The position numbers and the translations under genes were made by a program. Below are positions 9,163 through 21,354 of a stretch of DNA of 64,000 nucleotides, one piece after another (position 1 is the first letter of the stretch; each line of letters begins with the position of its first letter). Origin of the DNA: Diadema setosum (Eukaryota; Echinodermata; Echinoidea; Diadematoida; Diadematidae); assembly GCA_033980235.1 (NCBI GenBank), contig CM067069.1, forward strand, positions 1,546,755 to 1,610,754, in the 5' to 3' direction. The notes beneath the pieces were generated by a model. The model made no database searches. It worked only from the letters and a program-made list of their open reading frames with translations, and was not told where the DNA came from.

Positions 9163-9259
9163 GGTCTTGATGACCTAATAGATGAGATGAAGATGTTTAT
9201 ATTTTTGGTCTTGATGACCTTGGAGTCCTTGGATGTTGATGTTAGTGGTCTTGATGACC
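9163..9259 (+). promoter_or_regulatory. Three palindromic GGTC/GACC sites in the LTR
   Basis: GGTCTTGATGACC occurs at 9163-9175, 9207-9219 and 9247-9259. The first, AGGTCTTGATGACCT, is one base per half-site from an inverted AGGTCA pair with a 3-nt spacer, the steroid-receptor layout. They lie just after the predicted start site. Confidence 0.5.
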
Positions 9260-10115
9260 AGTGACCTTGCACTGATGATGCTATAGATTCTATGAATGTT
9301 TAAAGTTTACTTGATTCAATGTGATAGAATGTTTCTAGTATTAGAAGAGAGGAAGATAATATGATAAGTCAATGTTGCATTTCAGAATGATGCCATGGAA
9401 GATATTTTCGTTCGTAATGTGATTTCCAAGACGAGAGTCAGTTTTGGTGAATGCGCTTTTATACTGGCTTTATAATTCCAAATTTTATGCGAAGCTGTAA
9501 ATTAAACATGGTTCAGGTCAAACTGACAGGTAGACTAACTGTTAGTGGCGGCCGTGTTTCTTGGTCCATATTCGAGTCAAGGAGATCACATTACGAGAAT
9601 TATGTCTAGAATGTTTAACAAACAAATTAGTAGAAAGAGCAGAAAAAGCAAAATGGTTCATCAGACTTTACATTTTCTTCACATTTTATTGACAACAAAC
9701 AGCACAGTAACCATGTGGAGGCATAGACGATGGAGGGTTAGGGGTGTTACGTAAATATTTGAATCTTTTGGCAATGTACCATAAAATACAAAAATGAATC
9801 CTCAATAACATTATGGTACATTTTCTGACGTTACTACGTCAAGCAATCATATGCCAGAGTATCTCATTAGTAGGACATGTATAGACAAGAATGTAATTTG
9901 AAATTGTATATTGCATAGACAATATAGATTAGTTTTACTAGAAGCAAATTTTCTGTGTATTGAGAGTACATAGTACTCGGTACTTGTCATTGGAAGATGA
10001 CAGTGATAGGATGTCAATGATGAGGCAGTGATATATTCAGTTACCCCCCCCCCCCCCGACCTTTACCAATACCCCGACTTATTACATTGTACGTGGACAA
10101 CTGTTCATCGTGAAG

Positions 10116-10505
10116 TAACAATCCTGAACAAGGAACGTTACTCGTGTCAATGGTGGAGCTACCATGTGTCTCATCTACCTGGCTTTAGCACGTCTGATTT
10201 AGTACTTGTCATATGATAACAATCCTGAACAAGGAACGTTATTCGAACCGGTGCAGAGTTTCTAGCCTGCGTACACAAGCATCCATCGGATAGTCTTCAT
10301 GTTTATACATAACAATCCTGAACAAGGAACGTTATTTGTACCTGGCGTCAGAGTTACGGTATCTCATCTAGTAAGCAGTGTTCATCATTCTTACATAACA
10401 ATCCTGAACAAGGAACGTTGTCTGTACCGGTGAAGAGTTCTCTCATCTGACAAAGCCGCTGGTCAACATGCATTGTACGGTGACAATCTTGTGTAAAGAA
10501 CGTCA
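10116..10505 (+). repeat. Five-copy array of a 25-nt palindromic motif in the LTR
   Basis: Copies start at 10116, 10217, 10310, 10396 and 10481 (periods 101, 93, 86, 85). The core reads TAACAATCCTG then AACAAGGAACGTTA; the ends pair (TAAC/GTTA). Copies 1-3 are identical, the fourth has one change and the fifth is diverged but keeps pairing ends (TGAC/GTCA). Spacers differ, which suggests the core is under selection as an RNA or DNA element. Confidence 0.8.
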
Positions 10506-11464
10506 CTTGAACCAACGCAGAGCTGTACCTGACTTGTGCATTTTACTGAAGTCCCTTTAGGTACCACTGTCTTCGTTAAGAAACCTTTTGACCTTTACCT
10601 ATGACTGAATTGACTTTCTCATGTTAAGATGAGAGATTGATGACAGATGATGTAGTCATCCAAGTATTTCCCCCCCCCCCCCCTTATACATTTCGAGAGC
10701 ATTGACTCTAGTCGTATTCGTAGTATTGTTAGGGAACTATTCATTGAATAGTGCGGAATTGAAATGTGACTTATAATCAAACTATAGTGTGAAGGATTAT
10801 TATAATGACTTCTGTTCCTGACATACAAGGTTTTACGTGTATCACCAAAGGTGAAGAATATTTTGAATTGTCATGGACCAGGTTGAACACAGAACGTTGT
10901 GCTAGGAATAAGCCCCTATAAGTGAGCAACATAGGAGGTAAAATCTCGAGGCTGTGTTTGCTTAGGAGAATGTATAAAATACTGGTAGTTGTATCAGATC
11001 AAAGGAACGACTGATAAACTCATAATAGTATTGGGCAGGAAGAGTGCCAGTTCGAATCCCAGTAGAGACGGTGGAGTGGTCGGGTACGAGTGGAGGAACG
11101 TAATATTATTTTCGGAGAACCGGTTAACTAGGTGCTGGCGCTTAAGTTGGAGAGAGAAGGTTTTGAAGAGTTATAGAGAAACTACCCTAGTTACTTGGAT
11201 TGAATTGTTCGGAAGACCGACGAGTATATGTAATAGGCCCCTCGGAGCACGGCAATGGTTATGAAGGATAGATACAATTTAGGTGAAAGTCACAAGCCCA
11301 AACGTTGATAGTGTCATTACTTATGTATGAATTTATGATTTTGGTATTATTTCTTCTGAGTTCCATAGAGCCGAGTCACAACCGCACATAGGATAAAATA
11401 AAGTAGGTATTAAGTAAGTTAGTAAGTAAGACTATGATGTTGTACATACGATTGTAAATACGTT

Positions 11465-11470
11465 AATAAA
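11465..11470 (+). terminator. LTR polyadenylation signal
   Basis: AATAAA followed by GCACACTTGCATTGG, conserved at 293-298 in the 5' LTR. If used, R would be about 2.5 kb. An earlier ATAATAAACC near 8920 precedes the TATA box and could serve upstream transcripts. Confidence 0.45.
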
Positions 11471-12532
11471 GCACACTTGCATTGGATTGAGAATTACTCA
11501 AATTTTCCAGTTTCCAAAACAGACAATTTTATCACTGTACTTGCCTGGTCATGATGTGAGTGTGGTTGTACGGTCGTGTGAGTCGAGAAGTCCGTGTCTT
11601 GTGTTGTGTCAGTTGTATTGAATGCAAGATGTAAAAGCATGAGTAGTTAGAGTACTATTGTGGTATTGGTCTAGTTCAAGTACGTATCGTAACAGTTAAT
11701 AGTACTCTTAAGCACAAACGTTCGCCTTCAACGAACAGCCCCCCATCGAAGTTTTGGACGCCTTGTCACGTTACATGAGGAGGTTGTTGGTTAGAAACTA
11801 AGGAAATTCTACACAATAGAGGAAAACAAGGGGAGTTGTCCGAGTGTGTGTTTGATTGGCGATGTGTGACGATGGTGATCAGACTGCTCAATGTTTAGCA
11901 CGTGTGTACATATCATGTGTGCATGAATGCGTGTGTGCATCTCGAGCATGTTCTGTTGAGTCTAATGACCTTTGCACGGTGAACAAATAGCTATCATAGA
12001 ACGTCAGATCGTGGATGTCAACATTTACAATTTCTTAGAAACAGAACTCACCATTAACTTGAACAGACGTATACTGCAAATTTTCACTGAATGGCTGAAT
12101 ATGGTGAATTAGCTCAGAAGTTTGGCACCAGGACAGAGTTAACCGTTGCAGGCTCACACAGTCACGGATACAGATCGCAGAATGAATATGCAGCACATGT
12201 ATTAAAGGGCGCCAGCTCTAGCCAATGAGAGCACTTGTAGGGTTGAAAGAGGTAGTGTCAAGTATGGCGTTTGGCTATTGGTTGAGCCTGCAGTTGCTAT
12301 TCTAGCTGAATGACAACCCCCCCCCCCCTCTTTGTATTTGACTTCCTCAAAGTTTCTTTGCGTTATATTGATTGACATTCCCAAGTTGTCATTCGATAAG
12401 GGTTCATACCCCTGAAAAGTATGTGGTGGCAGCAACTTATGAAAGGAGGTTTATTAATGGTTTGGTGGCTCATTAGAGAGTTTATTTCTTAAATAGGGGC
12501 CAACGAACCCCACCCCCCCTCCTCGCGCCACA

Positions 12533-13867
12533 ATATAATTATGACTGAACACACGCGAGTGCCCACACACAGCAACGCACAAGCACATACAGACGTACAT
12601 ACACGGATGATCAGCAAAGGATGATAAATTTTGAAAAAAATAGTCGCCAAAACAAGGTTATCAACATTCACATTCACATTAATGTGACCGGGGTCATCCC
12701 ACGAGACCGACACCCACATGTCATACAGCCCATGAGTTTGACATTGAAAAATAGTCCATTCGATTCAATTCAATTCAATTCAATTCAATTCAATTCAATT
12801 CATTTTACTCGACCAATAAAACATGTTATTACAGGAAATTCAGTGCGGTATTTTTACATACGTAAATGATGGTGCTTAAATAAGATAATAAAAAAGAAGT
12901 CGAGAACACGAAATAGTACATCGTGAATACATACCTGTACATTGTCATACAAAATCAAAATGGAAACAATCGCTAAACCGACAATGTTAAAAATTCCAGA
13001 AATCTTTTTCTGTTGCCTACATAACCATTCAATTTATTTCAAAGTTACAATAGTCCATGAGTCATAGGCCTACAGCCCATGAGTTCGACAGTAGCTAAAA
13101 CAGTCTTCGTCCTGCTTTCCACACAGTTTACAGTCAATGAGAAAGCATACTAATATTATTTTCGTCGTTGATGGCGTTATAGGAATGCGAGTTGGTGGAC
13201 TCCAGTCGACTCTGGTCGACTCGCGATGCGCGGACTGGGACCACAGAACTCTATATGGCTCACACCCGTAAATACAATGGAATGTCCCAGACCCCCTCAC
13301 AAATTCGTACCAAAGATACCAAATTAAATGAAGAAAAAAAAATAATTAAAAATCAATGATGTAGTTTGGCAAAAAACTGAATAGCTGTAGATATTGAGTA
13401 TGAATTCCTCTACAAATTACATTTTGGATGGAAGATGAAAGCTTTTCTGGTGGAATTTGAGGGGACTATATTTCATTGGGTACGTGTGCGGAAAATGGGT
13501 GATTTTTTTGAGTGACAAGAACTCGTAGTCTGGCTTTGCGGACCCCTGGACAGAATTTGGACTGAAGAATCCACCCTGAAAATTTGATGGATGGAAGGGT
13601 ATATCTCACTTATCCAGGTTAGTGAAGCTGAAACACCTCATTTCTCCCAGCTATTTTACAGAATTTTTTGAAATTTGATTTTAACACACATTCCTATGGG
13701 GAAATATTTATAAGTGTGAGCCCTAAGTATACACAACTCTGGGTGTAGAGTTCTCTGACTGGGACCATTGGGACTGCCGCGATTAAAATTCTTCGCGCAG
13801 ACCGGCCTTATGAGGGCGCAAATCGAAAAAGAAAAAGAAATGAGTCCCGAATCGGGACTAGGGGGAC
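12533..13867. other. Non-coding flank with AATTC microsatellite
   Basis: No gene seen. An (AATTC)n tract at 12762-12801 resembles a LINE 3' tail. Degenerate CAGCCCATGAG words at 12727 and 13075 are also found, partly inverted, at 21.4-21.8 kb. Confidence 0.5.
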
Positions 13868-14257
13868 TTAAAAGGTTGATACAGTATTGGTGGAGATGAG
13901 AATTGGGCTTTTAACTTTTTTGCGAGATACCATGATGAAAACACTTATGATAAAGTACAAAGCATACCATTTTAAGAGGAATTCAAAGTTTATTTGATGA
14001 AAATCGGGTTTGGAATGACTGAAGCATCCAAAAACAAAGTAAAACAAAGCGATCGTAATGAAGGGTCCCACACTTTATTAGAATCGCTCTTTTTTGGATA
14101 TCTCAGCCATTTCAAAACCAATTTTCATCAAATAAACGTTGAATTCCTCATAGTATTACATGCTCTTTCATATTTCACAAGAGGTTTCTCATCATAGCTC
14201 ACCAAAATGTTAGAAACCTGATATTATGTCTCAACCAAAACTATACGATCCCTTTAA
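13868..14257. mobile_element. TTAA-flanked MITE, family A
   Basis: A 390-bp inverted-repeat element between TTAA 13868-13871 and TTAA 14254-14257. Its arms pair over most of their length (AATTCAAAGTTTATTTGATG against its complement near 14124-14143). TTAA targets are typical of piggyBac. A second copy, split by a LINE, lies at 30640-31908. No coding capacity. Confidence 0.7.
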
Positions 14258-16559
14258 GATCTGAAGATTGTACAACATTGACCAAAACATGGGAGTCGAT
14301 AAAGGTAAAGTTGGGTATAACTGGGACACCTAAGCCTTTATTTGAAAATCACGAAAAATAAAACGTGCCAAGAAATATTCAAGCATCACAGTTTAATCAT
14401 TAACACAATACAAATGTTGATATTGTTTTGGGTAAATAATTATTCATAAGTAAGTTCAAGATTACACTTAAGAAATAACTACTCCATTGTCCTACTTGCC
14501 CCGACGTACTGGGGTAGGCGGGACAGCATTGTACCCACAGGATTGTCTACACAAAATGAGGAAGGTGAAAGTACGCGGAAGTGGCGGAACTGATAACTTG
14601 GACAGGAATTGCTTTGATGCCGCAATAACAGTATTGATGGAATGTAACATTCCCCCCCCCCCCCAATTTGTATAGTTACTTGAATAAATAGTTCCCTGTA
14701 GTTTTGGTGGGAAAAGTAGCACCCTAAACACGATACAAACCAATTTTCAGTTGCGTGTGCATTTTTTCGACTTTCAAATTTACCGCCCTCACGTCATAGT
14801 CTCATACAGGCCAACAAGATGCCATTTCTGTGAGTAGTTTCGTCCACAAAATTATCATTTTTTACTTTAAAATAATCTTCTAAAGACTAAAGCTAGTCTT
14901 TTCAGGAGTTTTCGGACCTGTGAACTTGTAAATGAAATTCGAAGAAATTCGAAGAAAAAATAAGCCTGAGTATTAATGTGTCTGAATTAAACAAAGCACT
15001 GACATGAAGCTCTATCATCTCGATGATGACGTCGCTCTCAACACACCGTAGATCATCTGAGGAGAAAATTCCCGAAATCAAACTTTCTAATAAATACTGA
15101 AGAAAGTAAAAATCTACTTACTTTTTGTTGAACGTCCAGTTACCTGTTGTACAATCTTTACATCACGACACTAACATACGCTTTTTAATCAAATAGGACA
15201 CCAAACACTACCTGTTGTACAATCATCCTCATCTCATCCACTGTTATTCATAAAATAGCTAAGGCGCAAAATCTTGGAGTGAGGCTGTGGGATGTTCAGG
15301 ATTTTTGACGGTTTAACTCTGATAATCATAATTCTTATCACAATGAAGGCATCCATTTTGTTTTTACGGAATTGTTTGTTCGTACAAAACTTTTATTCCA
15401 CTAATGCCTTCTCCCAAACAATGTACGTACCCATCATGCCCATAATCCTTCAAGTGTCCCACTTGCCCCAGAGTCCCACTTACCCATTTTACCCCTGAAC
15501 ATTCCTCGAAAGTAGAAATCAAATCAACAAATTTTACTTAAATACACTTTTAACATGAGGCTGACAACTCGTAGGCCTACATCAGGGGATTTACACATAT
15601 TGAAAGATCTCACCGCAAAAAAAAAAAAAAAAAAAAAAAAACAATGGACGAGTCTGATATAGATTGCAAGGAAAGTACGTCGCAATAACGTTACATCCTG
15701 CATGATATTGATGTAGGCGAGAGAGAGACTCCCGTGACCAGCAGGCATCGTCCGGCACTAGCTCGACCGGCGGGAAAATGACGGCCTGGACGTTACGGGG
15801 AACGGACTCGACCTGATCCTGCTCGGAGTCGGTGCAGCGGCTTGAAGTCTGCCACAGATGTCATGTCGGATGTCGGATGTCTTTACCGAAGGTGGATAGG
15901 TAGAGGCCGGACTGGTCAGGGGAGCAGTGTTGAAGGGTGGGTTAGGAAATTGGCGCGGACGTCAGGAAGCTGAATGTCAAATAAACCATGCATCGTGTCT
16001 AATGCAAAATATTGTGTAGGGAAGATATTCCTCAGTGAGAAATAGGGGAGGGCGAGGGGGAGGGGTTGTCCATAGACAACATAAAGATAGGCATATTGGT
16101 TTTTGGCACTGGGGACAATCAGTGTTTAATATCTATGTAAAGATGGCACGGGGACAACCAATGCTGTCAATACACATAAACAGTAAACAGTGTGACCAAC
16201 TTTGTTCCAGTGGGCCACTATAGCAGTATGGCGTTATGATGCTTTATTGAGGCAAACATAATATGGCAGGGACGCATGCCATGTTGCTACTATAGCTGAA
16301 ACCGAGTTGGCCAAACTCATGTGTAGAGAGATGATTCCAGGGATATTTTTTTTTTTTGATTTGTTGTTGGTGTTTGGAGGGTTTTTTTTTTTTTTGGGGG
16401 GGGGGTGTTTTTTATGCTTGTACGAATCTCATTGGCTAAATGGTACTGATAGTAGACGCGTACAAAATGTGTAAAATCTTGGAGAAAAAAAAATAAAATT
16501 GCCTGTGAAGACAACATGTCTTCTTAGTGGGTCCCTCCATTTTTCGAATTTTGCATACT
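14258..16559. other. Non-coding interval with homopolymers
   Basis: No credible gene. It holds C13 at 14652-14664, A25 at 15617-15641, and T and G runs at 16346-16410. ACTTGCCCC/GTCCCAC words at 14490 and 15450 hint at an old inverted-repeat element but are too weak to call. Confidence 0.4.
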
Positions 16560-16755
16560 GTATAATTACTTCTAATCACTTGAGTTATATGATAGTGTAT
16601 AATTATTTTAAGGTGGTACAATCATTGTATATAGTTCCATTCTTTCATGTTATACTTTACGCACCTTAATTTCTGTTATCAAAAAAGTGATGTTCATATC
16701 TTTTTTGTCGGAAAATGAAATAAAACATTGAATTGAATTGAATTGAATTGAACAT
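16560..16755 (+). mobile_element. LINE 3' end with AATTG tail
   Basis: An AT-rich 3'-UTR-like stretch ending GAAATAAAACATTG followed by AATTG repeats, the tail type of CR1/L2-like LINEs. No RT sequence remains. Confidence 0.5.
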
Positions 16756-17640
16756 CTCTGGAACGCCCTCTGTTGTGACTAGGGTTCATTCACCAAGTTG
16801 TTTCTGCGACAGGAAATGAAAATTGGCGATCATTGTTGGTAGGCGAAAATGAATGAATGCTCATGGCTTGGTCGCATTCACGTTTCAGATCGGAGCGCTT
16901 GCAAAGAGGAGAAAAAAATACACACGAATGATTTGGAAACATCTCAAAGAACGTCAGTTCCGTATAATACCAGATTGCAAACCAAGGTGAGTACAAGAAG
17001 AAAGCTTTCCTTTTGTGTCCTACAGTTCTTCGTCTACATTTTCGGCCGTAAAGTCTTTTCGTTGCTGATGAAAGAGGAGTACTTTTAGTAGTCGCCATTT
17101 TGCTGATCTTTAATACTGGTCGCTACTCCCTCTCGGTCCAGTCATATTGCCGTAGAATAATGCACCTGCGTACCCGACGGACCCAATATATTCTGGTGTA
17201 AATGAATTTAGGTTATAAATGCAGTCTACGCTGTATCATAGTCGTGCAATTATGCCTGACTGACAACCGCCCACCAGTATACAAACCTACTGAGGGTAGC
17301 TCTATATAGTACAACTTGTATCTAAAAAGCTCCCCTGACGGAAAAAAGAAGATTTCACTTAAGATTTAGGGATTGATGGATCGATTTATATTATGTATGA
17401 TGTTCAAAGGAATTTCAATTTAAGTAAATTAAATCCAACCAAGTAAAAATTTTAGTAAAACCAGTAGTACAAAATAAACAGACGATGTTGACCGGAGACA
17501 TAATTGTAAAAATCCAGAGGCTATAGCAATATAGTATTATGGGTATCCCAGATCAGTAAAGAAGAATTGTAATACAAGACCAAAAAGCAAAAAAGTTGAA
17601 CATGATATCGTAATACAAATGAAATGGTAACTGTCAATAA
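16756..17640. other. Non-coding interval
   Basis: A frame at 16849-16986 ends at a donor-like CCAAG/GTGAGT, but nothing in it is recognisable. I do not call a gene. Confidence 0.3.
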
Positions 17641-17922
17641 AATAATAATGATGTGTATTCAGTTTTATAATCAAGTTGTCATTTTGTTTTTTGCATAACG
17701 TATAATTATTCTTTTTCTCATACGTTTATGATTTTTTTTTTTAAATCCGTAACACGCAATTGTTGATTCGTTCCTTTTGTGTAGTATATTATCATTCTCT
17801 CTGTGCATTTTTATCATTGCACGTAAATCAGACGCAATTCAGCCACTGGGCTGTCAAGTTTGATAGTAAATAAACCCATTCAATTCCATTTAATTCAATT
17901 CAATTCAATTCGATTCAACAGC
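17641..17922 (+). mobile_element. LINE-like 3' end with AATTC tail
   Basis: AT-rich sequence ending AGTAAATAAACCCATTC and then AATTC repeats to about 17920. Only the 3' untranslated end is seen. Confidence 0.45.
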
Positions 17923-17997
17923 CAAAAACAAGGCAGAGAAAACACAATATACCGATTATGGTCCTGTAGCCAAAAGTATCACGGAATTGAAGAGAAA

Positions 17998-18028
<31 letters not shown>

Positions 18029-18029
18029 T
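17998..18029. repeat. (TATG)n microsatellite
   Basis: About eight copies of TATG in a row. The surrounding sequence to 18470 shows no gene. Confidence 0.9.
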
Positions 18030-18479
18030 TGTTATTATGTATAGTGGCAGTAGAGAGCTGAAGCTCATGAGCATGGAAAACTGTACATGTGACACCAATC
18101 ATGCCAATGGACGTCAAGTCCACTATCTCGGCGCAATGCTGAAATTTTGGTGCCGCCTACCATTTTGGCTATATTACAAAGAACATGATTCTTGCATCTC
18201 ATCTATTCATTGGCTTCTGCTATTAAATTTGAAAACATATTATATAATTCACAGGGAAAGGAGAGTAGAATGGTCGGAATAGTTGAAATGTCAGAATTGG
18301 GCCGAGATACTGGGTTTGCCCCCGCATCCACGGCCACGGCGCGCCGGTTGCCGGTCGACGCGTGTTTACATTTAACCCGTTTGCCAATCTGCAATCCATA
18401 TGTAGGCCTATATAGCAACGACAATATCAAATATATATGGTATGTAGATATCTAGAGAGGGTACGATCAATTATCAGGA

Positions 18480-18870
18480 TTGGGACAAAACTAGGAGATA
18501 TGTATGAGGGAGCGAAACGGCTCAGCAGGGGAGGGAAATGTAGCATTCACAGAATTGAAATTCTGTGATCTAGTGCATACTTTTGGTAAAATATTGTAAT
18601 TATTTCTATCAAAAATTAAAATAAAAATAAATTTTCATGTGAATGGCTGAATCGGTGTATAAAGGCCTGTGCCATCTCTCGTTTCGCATCTGCACCACCA
18701 CTGTGGGCCTATGCAGTCTATGGAGGGGGGCAGGGCAAGGAGCAGGGTGTGGGAGGGGGTATCCCACTTCCCCCTCATGAGAGAGCTTTTGCATTTTCAG
18801 AACTCAAGTTCAGGGACCTGACGCACACTTTTGGTGAAATATCTGGAAATTCGTTGATCAAAAAAGTGTA
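18480..18870. repeat. Two dispersed units of the GCACACTTTTGGTG satellite
   Basis: Two units share TTTTGCATTTTCAGAA, GATCTAGTGCA or GACGCACACTTTTGGT, and GTGTGGGAGGGGGTATCCC with the large array at 57.2-60.4 kb and the unit at 52.34-52.48 kb. Non-coding. Confidence 0.7.
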
Positions 18871-19395
18871 ACCAGTATATGAACTAAGGGAGGCCCAAGA
18901 GGGGTATTGACCGTGAATCTTTGTAATAACGTTGGCCACTTTATATCTCCACCTAAGATCGCCGCAAATAGATTACTTGAATAATGAAAATACTATATCA
19001 TGGTTTGGGTTTAAGGGTGACTGAAGTAATTTCATTTTGTGTATTGACAATGAAAACGCCTAAAGGTCTTGGGAAGTTGAGCACTGGGAAGCGGTGATAA
19101 TGTTTAATAGATGCAACATTCACTGACATTAGTTTGCTTCCACCATGCACAATATGCTGTTTGCTGCTCACATATTCTAAAGCTGGCTTACGGATATCTT
19201 TTTTTTTTTCTCCCCACATCCATTTAATTGATGGGCAACTTCCGCCCCCATCCCGACTCCTCTTGACTATCCGCGAGTCTGAATGATGCAACTTTTGCAT
19301 TGACATTCCTGAAGGCTTTGCGATATTCAAGACGGATGCCAAAATATCTGTCAAAATGGCTGCCAAAACCTATAAAGCCTATGTTTTTTTAATGA
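18871..19395. other. Non-coding interval
   Basis: No recognisable gene. AAAATGGCTGCC at 19354 resembles the repeats at 24.1-24.5 kb. Confidence 0.3.
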
Positions 19396-19552
19396 TTATT
19401 CCTTCTTTCCTTATAAATTTCTCATTTCCTTGTAAATTCTCCTTTCCTTATAAATTTGTCATTTCCTTGTAAATTTCTCATTTCCTTATAAACTTGTCAT
19501 TTCTTTATAAATTTCTAATTTTCTTAATGATGAAACACACACACACACACAC
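19396..19552. repeat. TTTCCTTATAAA minisatellite and AC microsatellite
   Basis: Roughly 20-bp degenerate repeats of CATTTCCTTATAAATTTCT run from about 19400 to 19530, followed by (AC)n at 19539-19552. Confidence 0.8.
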
Positions 19553-19809
19553 AAATGATAATCTTACTCTATTTCCTGGGTACTGAATCCTAGTCTGCAT
19601 GATTCAAATCTCGCATCCTTGAAGATTTTGAGATATTCAAAATGCAAGAAATCTTAAATTCCATTATACTTCTATAAGTGGTGAAAATTATGCTCTTTTA
19701 CCGATTCCGGAGATTGAACTGAGGGTGAAAAGCAATATTTCGTAGTTGTTTTGAGTTGAGCGAATTTGTCAAATCAGACAATATGGTAACCAAAACCACA
19801 GCCCTATAT

Positions 19810-20090
19810 TGTTTGTTAGTGGGGAAAAGAAAAGAAAAGAGAAGAGAAGTCTCGCTCCACCACGTCTACATACTACAACGCCTACGGATATCTTTGTTTC
19901 ACATTGTTGGTGGGGAAAAGAAAAGAAAAGAAAAGAAAAGAAAAGAAAGGAAAACAAAACAAAACAAAAGAAAAGAAAAGAAAAGAAAAGAAAAGAAAAG
20001 AAAAGAAAAGAGAAGTTTCGCTTCATGAGAGATGTTCAGATCCCGCTCGACAAAACGCCTACGGATGTCGAGGCTGAAGGTGGGTTTGAA
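19810..20090. repeat. Duplicated AAAAG microsatellite block
   Basis: Two copies of a unit: GTGGGGAAAAG repeats, then GAGAAGTCTCGCT or GAGAAGTTTCGCT, then ACGCCTACGGAT. The AAAAG tracts lie at 19821-19850 and 19916-20012. Long frames here on both strands are repeat artefacts. Confidence 0.8.
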
Positions 20091-21350
20091 TGTCTTATAG
20101 GGCCGATAGAGCACCAACAGTAAGTGCAGATTAATTGGCACGCTATATTTTGAAGAGAAACAATACTTTGTTTCACACAAGATGAAAAAGCAGAAAGACA
20201 ACTGATAATCATCCGCTTATGTGAAATCAAGCAGAAGTTTTTCAAAACATTTCAAGAGGCATCTTGGTGAGTTACAGTCTGTTAAACATGCAAATATACT
20301 GTGAGAAACAAATTGAAGGCCACCTGCAATAGGCCACCTGCAGTATATACAGCCTCGCATTTTCCGACATCACAAAAACTTTGATCAACACGTTCCATAT
20401 AATATACTTGTGATGGACAGGGAAAATAATAAACAACAACATTGCAAGATTAATGCATTTCTTCCAAGACAACAGACAGGAACTGATTCTACGTAAAATA
20501 CATAAACATGTATTTTGATTTTTTTTTCCATGCATTTTTCCCATACCATTACACCCAATCATTACACACGTATACCTGATGGTGTTCAGCTCACTGTGTG
20601 CAGACTGAGCACGACCCGATAATTCAGAACCTCTGCCTGAGAAAGGATTGTAGCCTATCCCGCGAGTCAAAAAGAAGCTTTCTTATCATCTCGTGCATCC
20701 TGTACTCTATGTGCAATGCACTCATCACAAGAGACAAGCTTGCCTTCACCCAAATTGTTTAGATATTGCCATTGGAAGACTCTGATGATCGCATACAGTG
20801 GCTGTGCACAAGAACGCTGGTCTGACCTCGGGATGTCTATCCAGTTTAGTCGTGGAGGAGATCTGTGTGCCGATCCGTGCAATGTGCGTAGGCTCAATCG
20901 CGTGCTTCACTGAAGACGCAGATGCTGCCCTGTCTTGAAAGAGATCGAGGGTATAGATCTAGACCAATTTCAGCAGGTTACACTGAATCATCACTTGCTG
21001 GCAGAGAGTCTTAACCGGATCATGCAGGTGATATTACCAGCTGCCAGCATACCCTGATTCAGACATTGGATGCAAACAGGATGGCGGCCATTAGTGGAAA
21101 CAACCACTGTGCATGGGGGCACAACATGACCAGGCCCAAGTGTTAAGGAGTATCGAGCATAAAGAAGACAATTAGAGTAAATTAGTTCCACTCCTATTTG
21201 CCCAAAATGCCCAAAATTGCCTGACGTAATGACCCAAACTTAATTGGATGACAATAGCAAGTTGCAAGATACAGGGTTGCTTCATGTGGAATGCATGTTA
21301 TGCCTCACAGTATGTCGCTTTCCAGATGGTCCATGACGTCACTGTATGCT
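20091..21350. other. Non-coding interval
   Basis: Only short unsupported frames on both strands. No splice-bounded coding signal or known domain recognised. Confidence 0.3.
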
Positions 21351-21354
21351 CCAG

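Larger units (their letters stand above)
1..12532 (+). mobile_element. Ty3/gypsy-like LTR retrotransposon, 5'-truncated by window edge
   Basis: One element spans the window start to 12532: partial 5' LTR, primer-binding site, gag, pol in two blocks, an extra zinc-finger ORF, polypurine tract and a complete 3' LTR. The domain order protease-RT-RNase H-integrase is that of Ty3/gypsy (Metaviridae). From the complete 3' LTR the whole element should be about 15.3 kb, with about 2.75 kb of 5' LTR lying before the window. The LTR copies are nearly identical and the ORFs have no internal stops, so the insertion is recent and may be active. The 5' target-site duplication is outside the window and cannot be checked. 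Confidence 0.93.
8419..12532 (+). repeat. 3' LTR, complete, about 4.1 kb
   Basis: It begins TGTGGCG and ends CGCCACA, a perfect 7-bp inverted terminus with TG..CA ends, and its last 1360 bp match the window start. At 4114 bp it is far longer than typical gypsy LTRs of a few hundred bp. It holds no ORF of note. U3 would run to about 8985, with CCAAT at 8814-8818, GGGCGTGGC near 8852 and TATA at 8955. R and U5 would fill the remaining 3.5 kb, including palindrome arrays and poly-C tracts. Confidence 0.92.

Noticed and set aside
10116..10505. CRISPR-like array of repeats and spacers
   Set aside because: Only five diverging copies inside a eukaryotic LTR; spacing is irregular, and there is no leader or Cas context.
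14297..15502. DNA transposon with GGTAAA..GGGAC inverted ends
   Set aside because: End similarity is weak and no target duplication or coding sequence was seen.
16849..17088. Possible coding exon ending at a GTGAGT donor
   Set aside because: No recognisable residues, no acceptor or partner exon; the donor alone could be chance.
17860..18282. 140-aa frame on the plus strand
   Set aside because: Spans an AATTC tail and a TATG microsatellite; no domain.
19756..20201. Lys/Arg/Glu-rich and Phe/Ser-rich frames on both strands
   Set aside because: Translation of the AAAAG microsatellite.
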